Positions 1 to 6,820 of a stretch of DNA of 19,670 nt are shown here, piece after piece. Position numbers and translations under genes: made by a program. Under the pieces are notes generated by a model. The model saw only the letters and a program-made list of their open reading frames with translations, was not told the DNA's origin and did not search any database. Numbering within the stretch: position 1 is the stretch's first letter; every line of letters begins with the position of its first letter. Origin of the DNA: JBFKQC01 sp041627895. Its GTDB lineage: Bacteria; Pseudomonadota; Alphaproteobacteria; Rhodobacterales; Rhodobacteraceae. Location of the stretch: assembly GCA_041627895.1 (NCBI GenBank), contig JBFKQC010000072.1:1-19670 (forward strand), written 5' to 3'.

Positions 1-787
1 CCTTGGGCAGGCCGAGCACCGCCTCCATCCAGTTGCCGATCTGGCTGTAGAAGAAGAACATGCCCGTGGCCGAGATGATCAGCGGCACGATCATCGGCGA
101 GATCAGGATCGCCATGATCGCGCGCTTGAACGGCACGTGGCTCTGGCTGAGCCCGATCGCGGCGAGCGTGCCCAGCGAGACCGACAGGATCGTCGCGATC
201 GGCGCGATGATCAGCGAGTTCTTGAAGCTGCGCTGCCACTCGTTGTTGGTGAAGAAGTCGCGGTAGTGCTTCAGCGAATAGCCTTCCGGGTCCAGCCGCA
301 GCATTTCGGGCGTGAAGGTGAAGAAGTCCTCGGCGTTGAACGACAGCGGCATCACCACCAAGATCGGCGTGATCAGGAACACGAAGATCGCGCCGCAGAT
401 CACCCGGAACGAGTAGAACCAAAGCACCTGGCCCGAGGTCAGGTAGGGCGGCAGCTTTTCCCGGTATCGGCCCGTGGCGAGGAAGAAGATCAGCCAGCCG
501 AAGAACCAGCCGAAGGCCAGGCCCAGGACCGCCCCGGGTATGCCGCCGATCACCAGCATCAGCACCCCGAACAGCGCCACCGTCGCCCAGCGCGCGGTGC
601 GCTCGACGGTGAAATGGTTCAGGAAGACATAGGCCAGCGCGCCGACCAGCGCCGCGCCCGCCACGATGCCCAGCAGTCCCGATCCCTGCGAGGTGCCCAC
701 GAACAGCCCGCCGAATGCCCCGAAGCCCGCGCTCGTGGCGATCACGAAGGTCTGGCTCGGCCTGAAATCTGTCAGCGCAACGCTCAT
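1..787 (-). CDS. ABC transporter permease (PotC/YdcV type), C terminus cut by window edge
   Basis: Inner-membrane permease of a polyamine/organic-solute type ABC importer, read leftward off the window; 262 codons are visible and the stop is missing. It starts at ATG 787, 4 bp after the stop of the upstream permease gene, so the two are one transcription unit. Residues 1 to about 125 form an unusual N-terminal extension with several hydrophobic stretches rich in Gly, Ala, Phe and Trp. A further helix follows (VFLITPILVVMPLSF), then the normal transporter core with an LxHYRDFF stretch, NSLIIAPIATILSVSLG and a helix near AIMAILISPMIVPLII. The EAA loop that contacts the ATPase would lie beyond the visible end. 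Usual PotC proteins are about 260-280 aa, so this one is probably near 380-400 aa. The fold and operon role are clear; the substrate is not. Confidence 0.88.
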   Translation of the reverse strand, partial: MSVALTDFRPSQTFVIATSAGFGAFGGLFVGTSQGSGLLGIVAGAALVGALAYVFLNHFTVERTARWATVALFGVLMLVIGGIPGAVLGLAFGWFFGWLIFFLATGRYREKLPPYLTSGQVLWFYSFRVICGAIFVFLITPILVVMPLSFNAEDFFTFTPEMLRLDPEGYSLKHYRDFFTNNEWQRSFKNSLIIAPIATILSVSLGTLAAIGLSQSHVPFKRAIMAILISPMIVPLIISATGMFFFYSQIGNWMEAVLGLPK

Positions 788-791
788 CGCC

Positions 792-2345
792 CTACCCCAG
801 CTTCACGTTGTCGATGCCGACGATCCTGTCGTAGCACCAATAGAGCAGCAGAACGACTGCCAGAAGGATCGTGCCCAGCGCGGCCGCCAGGCCCCAGTTC
901 AGCGACGACGAGATGTGATAGGCGATCCGGTTCGAGATGAAGACACCCTTGGTGCCGCCGACGATTTCCGGGGTGATGTAGTAGCCGATCGACAGGATGA
1001 AGACCAGGATGCTGCCCGCGCCGATCCCCGGCACCGACTGCGGGAAATAGACCCGCCAGAACGCCGTCCAGTTGTTCGCGCCCAGCGACTTCGCGGCGCG
1101 CAGATAGCTGGGCGGGATCGTCTGCATCACCGAGTACATCGGCAGGATCATGAACGGCAGCAGGATATGTGTCATCGCGACGATGGTGCCGAACTGGTTG
1201 TTGATCATCACCAGCCGGCTGGCGTCGTCCACCAGCCCGATCCACACCAGGGTGTCGTTGATCACCCCTTGCTGCTGCAGCATCACCTTCCAGGCCGAGG
1301 TGCGCACCAGAAGCGATGTCCAGAACGGCAGCAGCACCAGGATCAGCAGCACGTTGGCCTGCCGCATCGGCAGGTTCGCCAGAAGCCACGCCACCGGATA
1401 GCCGAGCAGGATGCAGGTGAACGTGATCGCCATCGACATCCAGATCGTGCGCCCGAACAGCTTCAGAAGGATCTGCTTTTCCTCGGGCTGCCAGGCCGCA
1501 CCCTCGGGCGTCAGCCGCATGTCGACGGCGTTCAGGAAATATCCCGAGGTGTATTTCGGGCTGTAGGTCTGGATCGTCGCCCACAGCTCGCGGCTCGCCC
1601 AGTCCTCGTCGGCATCGGCGAACATCTCGGCAAGGCTGACTCCCTCGAAGCCGCCCGCCGCCGCGGCAGCGTCGTCGACCAGCGGGCTGCCGGTGCTGCC
1701 GGGCTTGTTCTGGGTCAGGTCCCACCAGAGCGCGGTATAGAGGAAGTCCTCGAGCTTTTCCTCGGCCGGATCGTCGCCTTCGCTCACGACGAAGGCGGCC
1801 CAGCGGTCCCAGGTGCGCGCGGTGAAGGGCAGCGCGTCGCGCACCGCGCCGTCCTCCATCATCGAGGCCCAGGTCGCGGGTTCCTTCCAGGCGCCGTCGA
1901 GATCGACGAACTGGTCGGTCAGCGTGTCGGTGTCGAACCGCGCCACCCGCCGGCCGGACTGGCGGAACAGCGACGACGTGCCGGTCAGCTCGTAGTTCAG
2001 CCGGGTGCCGAGCCGGGTATGGGTCTTCTGCTCCTGCGCCAGGAACATGTCGATATAGAGCGCGACGAAGACGTCCTCGGCGGGCAGATCGGTCTCGGCC
2101 GGGTCCCATGCGCCGAGCCGGTCGATGGTTTCGGGCAGCGTCTCTTCGACGATCTGGTTTTCAACCGAGCGGAACAGCATCTGCCCGATCGGGAAAATGA
2201 AGGAAATCAGCACGAATAGCAGAAGCGGCGCGATCAGCATCAGCGCCCGCGTCTTCTGCAGGCGCAGTGCGCGGGCGAGGCTTTTCTTCAGCGGCGTGCC
2301 GTCGGCCGCCAGCATCGGTCCGGTGGTTTGCGCGACGTCGGTCAT
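792..2345 (-). CDS. ABC transporter permease (PotB type) with large periplasmic insert
   Basis: Inner-membrane permease partner of the downstream permease, 517 aa. TM1 is at about residues 34-58. The next helix does not begin until about residue 301 (IWMSMAITFTCILLGYP), leaving about 240 hydrophilic, acidic residues that should lie in the periplasm. Further helices lie near 331-350, 388-410, 441-459 and 485-503. The cytoplasmic EAA-like loop that docks on the ATPase is at about 414-432 (YLRAAKSLGANNW...). Ordinary PotB permeases are about 280-320 aa, so the insert accounts for the excess length. Start ATG 2345 overlaps the stop of the DUF1330 gene as ATGA, implying translational coupling. The family call is firm, while the job of the insert is unknown; substrate capture or docking of the binding protein is only inference. 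Confidence 0.9.
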   Translation of the reverse strand: MTDVAQTTGPMLAADGTPLKKSLARALRLQKTRALMLIAPLLLFVLISFIFPIGQMLFRSVENQIVEETLPETIDRLGAWDPAETDLPAEDVFVALYIDMFLAQEQKTHTRLGTRLNYELTGTSSLFRQSGRRVARFDTDTLTDQFVDLDGAWKEPATWASMMEDGAVRDALPFTARTWDRWAAFVVSEGDDPAEEKLEDFLYTALWWDLTQNKPGSTGSPLVDDAAAAAGGFEGVSLAEMFADADEDWASRELWATIQTYSPKYTSGYFLNAVDMRLTPEGAAWQPEEKQILLKLFGRTIWMSMAITFTCILLGYPVAWLLANLPMRQANVLLILVLLPFWTSLLVRTSAWKVMLQQQGVINDTLVWIGLVDDASRLVMINNQFGTIVAMTHILLPFMILPMYSVMQTIPPSYLRAAKSLGANNWTAFWRVYFPQSVPGIGAGSILVFILSIGYYITPEIVGGTKGVFISNRIAYHISSSLNWGLAAALGTILLAVVLLLYWCYDRIVGIDNVKLG

Positions 2346-2632
2346 TCGTGGCCTTCCACAAGGATGATGGTGCTGTCCGCCGTGCGGCGGCGAATCTCGG
2401 CGACCTCTTGATAATCGCGGTCGTAATAGGCCGCGCGGGCCTGTTCGTAGGTCGGGAACTCGATGATCACGTGGCGGTTCTGGGTCGCGCCCTCGGGCGT
2501 CTCGGACTGGCCGCCGCGGACGATGAAGCGCCCGCCCAGGGCCTGCAGGATCGGCGTGTCCTTCTCGACGTACTCCTTGTACGCCTCCGGGTCTTTCACC
2601 GTGATGTGGCCGATGATGTAGCCCTTGGGCAT
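2342..2632 (-). CDS. DUF1330 family small protein inside ABC importer operon
   Basis: A 96-aa soluble protein without signal peptide. It begins MPKGYIIGHITVKDP and carries the DUF1330 pattern: a strand-rich start, YKEYVEKDTPIL, LGGRFIVRGG, HVIIEFPTYEQARAAYYDRDYQE and a basic/Ser-Thr C-terminal strand. The family has a ferredoxin-like alpha/beta fold related to NIPSNAP and ABM proteins; no reaction is firmly established. ATG 2632 is chosen because the similarity starts there; a longer open frame upstream runs back into the binding-protein gene and is not supported. It lies 52 bp after the binding-protein gene and overlaps the next permease by 4 bp (ATGA), so it is co-expressed with the importer. 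It may act on the imported compound in the cytoplasm, but that is inference from position. Confidence 0.85.
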   Translation of the reverse strand: MPKGYIIGHITVKDPEAYKEYVEKDTPILQALGGRFIVRGGQSETPEGATQNRHVIIEFPTYEQARAAYYDRDYQEVAEIRRRTADSTIILVEGHE

Positions 2633-2650
2633 TGGCCCCTCCCCGCGTGG

Positions 2651-2676
2651 GTAGGGCGGGGTGAACCCCGCCCTAC
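2651..2676 (-). repeat. Perfect REP-like hairpin between binding-protein and DUF1330 genes
   Basis: A perfect 11-bp inverted repeat, gtagggcgggg (2651-2661) and ccccgccctac (2666-2676), encloses a 4-base loop. It sits in the 52-bp gap after the binding-protein stop. No T tract follows on the transcribed strand, so it looks more like an mRNA-stabilising or attenuating stem, or a dispersed extragenic palindrome, than a full terminator. Such stems after binding-protein genes commonly help keep that protein in excess over the membrane subunits. Confidence 0.7.
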
Positions 2677-2684
2677 GCTTGGTC

Positions 2685-3791
2685 TTATTGCGCCAGCCAG
2701 GCCTGGAATTTCGCGTCGATGTCGTCGCGGTAGTCGGCCCAGAACTCGTAGTTGTAGAGGAACGTGTTCTTGGCGTTCGCCGGATCGGTCGGCATGTGCG
2801 GCGCCATGTCGATGCCGAGGTCGGCGTGCTGGCCGACCAGCGGCGCCGACGAGGCACGGGCCGGGCCGTAGCTGATGTATTTGGCCTGATCCGCCAGGCG
2901 CTGGGTGTCGGTGGCGAACATGACGAAGTCCTTCACCCGGGCCAGCCGCTCGTCGGACAGACCGGCCGGAATGATCCAGCCGTCCAGGTCGAAGACCTGC
3001 GCATCCCAGAGCATCGCTACCGGCTGCTTCTGCTCTTCGATCACCGAGAACAGGCGGCCGTTATAGGTCGAGCCCATCACGACCTCGCCGTCGGCCAGAA
3101 GCTGCGGCGTGTCGGCGCCGGCCGACCACCAGATCACGTCGTCCTTGATCGTGTCCAGCTTGGCAAGCGCGCGTTCCTGGCCCTCGTCCGTGGCGAGCAT
3201 GTCGTAGACGTCGGCCTTTTCCACGCCGTCGCAGATCAGCGCCCATTCCATGTTGTTGATCGGGCGCTTTTCCAGGCTGCGCTTGCCGGGATAGGTGTCG
3301 GTGTCGAAGATCGCGCAGACACTCGTCGGCGGCGTGCCGCCCACCAGGTCGGTGCGGTAGCCGAAGGTCGTCGAATAGACGATCTGCGGGATGAAGCAGT
3401 CCGACACCAGAAGCTCGCCGAAATCATCCTCGGCCGAGGTGCCGTCCGGCGCCGCCGCGAGGTCTTCGTCGAAGTCGATTTCCAGCGCCAGGCCCTCGTC
3501 GCAGAGCCGGATCGCGTCGGACGCCACCACGTCGACCAGATCCCAGGTGATGTTGCCGGCCTCGTTCATCGCGCGCAGCTTCGCCACCGCCTCGTTCGAG
3601 CTTTCGTCCCAGTTGATGGTGACGCCGGAATTCATTTCCATGTAGGGCTCGGCATAGGCGCGCTGCTGCGACTTCTGGTAGGCGCCGCCCCAGCTGACCA
3701 GGACCATCTCGTCCGCCATGTGGCTGCCGGCAAAGGCCGGCGCGGCGGCCATCGCGGCGCCGGTCAGCATCATCAGTGCTTTGGTCTTCAT
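2685..3791 (-). CDS. ABC transporter periplasmic substrate-binding protein (PotD/PotF-like)
   Basis: Periplasmic receptor of the importer, 368 aa. It has a classic Sec signal peptide: MKTKALMML at the N terminus, a hydrophobic core, and a likely cut after APAFA. The mature part opens with EMVLVSWGGAYQKSQQRAY, typical of extracellular solute-binding proteins of the PotD/PotF group. Later stretches include NITWDLVDVVASDAIRLCDEG, the hinge-like LLVSDCFIPQIVYSTTFGYR and WWSAGADTPQLLADGEVVMGSTYNGR. ATG 3791 is preferred over the upstream ATG at 3818 because AAGGAG lies 9 bases before it and the signal peptide starts there. The gene follows the ATPase gene and precedes DUF1330. The ligand cannot be read from sequence; polyamine, amino acid derivative or opine are all possible. 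Confidence 0.9.
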   Translation of the reverse strand: MKTKALMMLTGAAMAAAPAFAGSHMADEMVLVSWGGAYQKSQQRAYAEPYMEMNSGVTINWDESSNEAVAKLRAMNEAGNITWDLVDVVASDAIRLCDEGLALEIDFDEDLAAAPDGTSAEDDFGELLVSDCFIPQIVYSTTFGYRTDLVGGTPPTSVCAIFDTDTYPGKRSLEKRPINNMEWALICDGVEKADVYDMLATDEGQERALAKLDTIKDDVIWWSAGADTPQLLADGEVVMGSTYNGRLFSVIEEQKQPVAMLWDAQVFDLDGWIIPAGLSDERLARVKDFVMFATDTQRLADQAKYISYGPARASSAPLVGQHADLGIDMAPHMPTDPANAKNTFLYNYEFWADYRDDIDAKFQAWLAQ

Positions 3792-3847
3792 CAGGTTGCT
3801 CTCCTTGTTCACGACCATTTCTTCGGTTCTCCCGTATCGTCTCCCCC

Positions 3848-3862
3848 CCTGCCCCGGGCAGG
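3848..3862 (-). other. Inverted repeat in the ATPase to binding-protein gap
   Basis: In the 94-bp gap between the ATPase stop (3886) and the binding-protein start (3791), cctgccc (3848-3854) and gggcagg (3856-3862) are exact complements one base apart. Runs of C (3843-3849) and G (3872-3877) flank them and could form a longer alternative stem. No T tract follows. It may modulate read-through or protect the downstream message; function is unproven. Confidence 0.4.
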
Positions 3863-3885
3863 CCTCCCATCGGGGGGAATTCCGT

Positions 3886-4986
3886 TCAGGCGTCGAGCGC
3901 CCGGCAATCCTGCGGGCGCCAGCCGATTTCCAGCATCTCGCCCGGCGTCAGCCGGCGCTGGTCGGGGGCGTTGCGGGTCTTGACGATGAACTCGTCGTTG
4001 CCCGCCACCTTCAGCCGGGTCCGGTAGATGTCGCCCATGTAGATGAACTCCATCACCTCGGCCTTGACCGTGTGGGCGCCGGGCTGAAGCCGGTCCTTGT
4101 TCATCTCCACCCGTTCGGGCCGAATCGAGACCAGCGTGCGCTCGCCCTCCTTCGAGACGTTGACCGGCACGGTGTCGATCACCTCGCCGTCGTCCAGCGT
4201 CACCTCGGCGGTCTCGCCCTTCATCTTGGTGACGGTGCCCGTCAGCGTGTTGTTCTCGCCGATGAACTGCGCGACGAAGCTGTTCTTGGGCTCTTCGTAC
4301 AGCACGTCCGGCGGGTCGAGCTGCTGGATGCGGCCGTCCTCGAAGACCGCCACGCGGTCCGACATGGTCAGCGCCTCGGTCTGGTCGTGGGTGACGTAGA
4401 CCACGGTGATTCCCAGATTGTCGGCGATCCGCTTGATCTCGAACTGCATGTGCTCGCGCAGCTGCTTGTCGAGCGCGCCCAGCGGCTCGTCCATCAGCAC
4501 CAGCTCGGCCTCGAACACCAGCGCGCGGGCCAGCGCGATGCGCTGCTGCTGGCCGCCCGAAAGCTGCGCCGGACGGCGCCCGCCGAACTGGCCCATCTGC
4601 ACCATGTCGAGCGCGCGCTTGACCTTCGCCTCGCGGTCGGCCTTGCCCATCTTGCGCACTTCCAGCGGAAACGACAGGTTTTCCGCCACCGTCATGTGCG
4701 GGAACAGCGCGTAGTTCTGGAACACCATGCCGATTCCGCGCTTGTGCGGCGGGATGTTGTTGATCTCGTTCCCGCCGAGGCGAATCTCGCCATGCGTCGC
4801 GGTCTCGAACCCCGCAAGCATCATCAGACAGGTCGTCTTGCCCGACCCCGACGGCCCGAGCATCGTCAGAAACTCGCCCCTTCCGATCGAAAGGTTCAGG
4901 TCTTTGACGACCAGCGTCTCGCCGTCATAGCTTTTCTGGACGCGGTCGAATTCGACGAACGCGTCATTGGTGTTGGTCGATGCCAA
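3886..4986 (-). CDS. ABC transporter ATP-binding protein (PotA-like) with TOBE domain
   Basis: Cytoplasmic ATPase that powers the importer, 366 aa, the usual PotA length. Visible motifs are Walker A GPSGSGKT (44-51), Q-loop Gln90 in MVFQ, signature LSGGQQQR (142-149), Walker B LVLMDEP (162-168, Glu167 catalytic) and switch His200 in YVTHD. Residues from about 240 form the TOBE-type regulatory domain (NNTLTGTVTKM, SIRPERVEM, MEFIYMGDIYRTRL). Start chosen is TTG 4986: AGGGAG ends 6 bases before it, and homologous sequence begins there (SNTND-like leader, then FVEFDRVQKSYDG). An ATG 39 codons further upstream lacks a ribosome site and adds unrelated residues. First gene of the operon, so the main promoter should lie in 4987-5158. 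Confidence 0.93.
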   Translation of the reverse strand: MASTNTNDAFVEFDRVQKSYDGETLVVKDLNLSIGRGEFLTMLGPSGSGKTTCLMMLAGFETATHGEIRLGGNEINNIPPHKRGIGMVFQNYALFPHMTVAENLSFPLEVRKMGKADREAKVKRALDMVQMGQFGGRRPAQLSGGQQQRIALARALVFEAELVLMDEPLGALDKQLREHMQFEIKRIADNLGITVVYVTHDQTEALTMSDRVAVFEDGRIQQLDPPDVLYEEPKNSFVAQFIGENNTLTGTVTKMKGETAEVTLDDGEVIDTVPVNVSKEGERTLVSIRPERVEMNKDRLQPGAHTVKAEVMEFIYMGDIYRTRLKVAGNDEFIVKTRNAPDQRRLTPGEMLEIGWRPQDCRALDA

Positions 4987-5022
4987 ACCGGTCTCCCTGA
5001 CTTCGGACGGGCGTTTCTTCGC

Positions 5023-5049
5023 CCTTATCCCCGCGAGCGATCCAATCAA
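5023..5049 (-). promoter_or_regulatory. Possible promoter of the ABC importer operon
   Basis: On the minus strand TTGATT (5044-5049) resembles a -35 box. It is followed after 15 bases by ATAAGG (5023-5028), a weak -10. The spacing is short of the usual 16-18. A small 5-bp stem (gggcg/cgccc, 5009-5024) sits in the predicted leader before the TTG start. Weak call. Confidence 0.25.
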
Positions 5050-5062
5050 AAGTTGCCCCGCG

Positions 5063-5082
5063 ACGCAACCGAATGATTGCGT
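5063..5082. promoter_or_regulatory. Inverted repeat, possible operator upstream of ABC operon
   Basis: acgcaa (5063-5068) and ttgcgt (5077-5082) are exact complements separated by 8 bases, with extra gttgc/gcaac half-sites close by. It lies about 80-95 bp upstream of the ATPase start, just upstream of the candidate -35 box. That layout fits a dimeric regulator, but no regulator gene lies in the window. Confidence 0.3.
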
Positions 5083-5158
5083 TGCGGCCATCGGGGCGCG
5101 CATTTCCCGGGCCGGCTCTGCGAAAAACGACCGATCAGGCGCCCCGAGCGGCGGGCGG

Positions 5159-5704
5159 TCACAGGTCGGTGCCGGGGCTGGCGTCGAGAATGAACCGTTC
5201 GCTCAGGAACGGGTGGTATTTCAGCGCCTCGCGCACCGCGATCTGGGCAAGCGGAACCCTGCCCTGGCGGAACAGGATCACCGCCTTGCCGCTCAGCGCG
5301 CCGAAATGGCGCGGCTCGCGCGCAAGCACCTCCTCGACATCGGCGAGCGACGCCTCGAAATCGCCGACCATGAAATACATCGTCGCGCGCTGGTTCCAGC
5401 CCTCGGCATAGTCCGGATAGGTCTCGACCAGCCGGTCCAGGTGCCGGATCGCGCCCATGAAATCGTGGTTGCGCCTGCGCAGAAGCGCCTCGTCGAGCAC
5501 CGCCTGCGCCGCCTCGTCCGGCGCCGTCAGCCAAAGCTCCCAGATCTTGCCCGACAGCGTATCGGCCTCAGCCCTGGACTGCGCCGCGGCGAGCGCGGTC
5601 ATCAGGTCCTCATAGCTTTCCTGCGCCGTGGCGGCGACGGCGGCGGCGAGGTGCAGCGCAAGGGCGGCGGCGATGAGGCGCAGCATGGGCATGGTGGCCG
5701 TCAT
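5159..5704 (-). CDS. Secreted tetratricopeptide-repeat-like protein
   Basis: A 181-aa protein with a signal peptide (hydrophobic MLRLIAAALALHLAAAVAATAQ, cut likely after ATA) and a helical body. Residues about 80-160 contain TPR-like helix pairs: AIRHLDRLVETYPDYAEGWNQRATMYFMVGDFEASLADVEEVLAREPRHFGALSGKA is a recognisable two-repeat stretch, described here by its W/Y/G/A spacing. TPR proteins act as protein-binding scaffolds, so a periplasmic assembly role is likely but not specified. Start options are ATG 5704, 5692 and 5686; none has a good ribosome site, so the N terminus may be 4-6 residues shorter. It lies 84 bp downstream of the EEP-fold gene on the same strand. Confidence 0.8.
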   Translation of the reverse strand: MTATMPMLRLIAAALALHLAAAVAATAQESYEDLMTALAAAQSRAEADTLSGKIWELWLTAPDEAAQAVLDEALLRRRNHDFMGAIRHLDRLVETYPDYAEGWNQRATMYFMVGDFEASLADVEEVLAREPRHFGALSGKAVILFRQGRVPLAQIAVREALKYHPFLSERFILDASPGTDL

Positions 5705-5788
5705 GGTCCGCCCGCGGGGCCGGTCCCGTCAAGCCACCGGCGTTCACGTTTTCGCTTTCCGCCCCGCCCCGCCGCGCCGGGGTGACGC

Positions 5789-6658
5789 TCAGAGCGCCAC
5801 GCGCAGCACCAGCCCGCGATGGTCCGAGCCCAGCATCGGGCGCGGCAGGACGGTGCCGCCCCGGGGCGCCAGGACGTGGTCGATCGCCAGCGGAACCGCC
5901 CGGAAATGCGGAAACGTGTCATGCGCCGGTCCGGCGCGGCGCGTCGCCGTGGCCCGTTCGATCCGGCGCAGCGCATGGCCCCACGGCACCATGTTGAAGT
6001 CGCCGCCCAGAACGACCGGGCCATCCAGGCTTTGAAGCACCGGCACCAGGTCGGCGATCTGGTCCGGCTGGCGGTAGGGCCAGGGCCAGTGCAGGTGGAT
6101 CGAGACCAGCCAGACCGGCCCTTCCGGCGTCTCGACCTGCACCGCGGCCAGCCCGCGCCCGCCGGCGCAGGTCGCACTGCCCGCCACCGCCGGAAACCGC
6201 GAGGCAACGGCGACGCCGCCGACCCGCGCGAAGGGGCAGACGTGCTGCGTCGGCAGCGTGTCGGCCAATACGGTCAGCACCGCGAGATTGCGCTCGGTCA
6301 CTTCCTGCAGCGTCACCATGTCGGGACCGACCGCGCGGATGTCTTCGACGACCGCGGCCGGGTCGGCCATGCGGAAGCTCAGGTTCTTCTGGTAGAGCGT
6401 CAGGCCGCCGCCCGGGGCCTCTTCGGCGGCGTAGCCCGCCCAGACGCCGGGCGCCACCGCGCCGGATACCAGCGCCGCCAGCACCAGCCCGGCGCGCGCA
6501 CCCGCCAGCCGCAGAAGCAGTGCCAGCAGCACCGCCGCCGCACCGAACTGCAGCCGCAGAACGGCAAAGGCGTCGCCCGCGGGATGCAGCGCGCCAAGGA
6601 ATCCCGCGGCCAGCCCGAGCGCCGCGAAACCGAAGAGAATCCAGAGAATTGCGCGCAT
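5789..6658 (-). CDS. Membrane-anchored endonuclease/exonuclease/phosphatase-fold protein
   Basis: A 289-aa protein of the EEP (DNase I-like) superfamily. Residues 1-75 carry two or three membrane helices, so the catalytic domain is probably exported, facing the periplasm. All family positions are present: Asn92 (QKNLSF), Glu119 (LQEV, metal ligand), His168/His170 (SIHLH), Asp200 and Asn202 (GGDFNM), Asp250-His251 (AIDHVL) and Asp269-His270 (SDHRG). The layout resembles YafD-type proteins. The substrate could be nucleic acid, a phospholipid head group or another phosphodiester; the sequence does not decide. A perfect AGGAGG ends 8 bases before ATG 6658. It is divergent from the hydrolase-OsmC gene and upstream of the TPR gene. 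Confidence 0.88.
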   Translation of the reverse strand: MRAILWILFGFAALGLAAGFLGALHPAGDAFAVLRLQFGAAAVLLALLLRLAGARAGLVLAALVSGAVAPGVWAGYAAEEAPGGGLTLYQKNLSFRMADPAAVVEDIRAVGPDMVTLQEVTERNLAVLTVLADTLPTQHVCPFARVGGVAVASRFPAVAGSATCAGGRGLAAVQVETPEGPVWLVSIHLHWPWPYRQPDQIADLVPVLQSLDGPVVLGGDFNMVPWGHALRRIERATATRRAGPAHDTFPHFRAVPLAIDHVLAPRGGTVLPRPMLGSDHRGLVLRVAL

Positions 6659-6820
6659 CGCCGGTGCCTCCTGTGTCGCGTTTCCGCCCCGCGGGCGGCG
6701 GGGACACGGCCCCGTCGCGATCCCTCACCTTGCCGTGACCGCCGCGTCGCGGGGCTTGTCCGGGCCTGCACGGCGCCTCAGTTTGAACCGGTACCCGACC
6801 CGAGCCGAGGACCAGACCCG
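6659..6820. other. Divergent intergenic region between EEP-fold and hydrolase-OsmC genes
   Basis: A 162-bp gap that must hold promoters for both divergent genes. It is very GC-rich, with imperfect ccccgc/gcgggg stems near 6686-6703. No convincing -35/-10 pair was seen on either strand. A weak GAGG lies 10 bases before ATG 6821. Confidence 0.4.

Noticed and set aside
2633..2857. N-terminal extension of the DUF1330 frame
   Set aside because: It overlaps the binding-protein gene and the hairpin and is Thr/Arg-rich nonsense; family similarity starts at 2632.
666..5076. Long plus-strand open frames opposite the ABC importer operon (for example 666-2219, 2661-3983, 3718-5076)
   Set aside because: They mirror conserved minus-strand genes, have His/Arg/Gly-rich composition typical of GC-rich antisense frames, and show no family motifs.
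5819..6820. Upstream extension of the hydrolase-OsmC frame by 334 codons
   Set aside because: It is antisense to the EEP-fold gene, has Arg/Gln-rich low-quality translation, and the fold and a plausible start begin at 6821.
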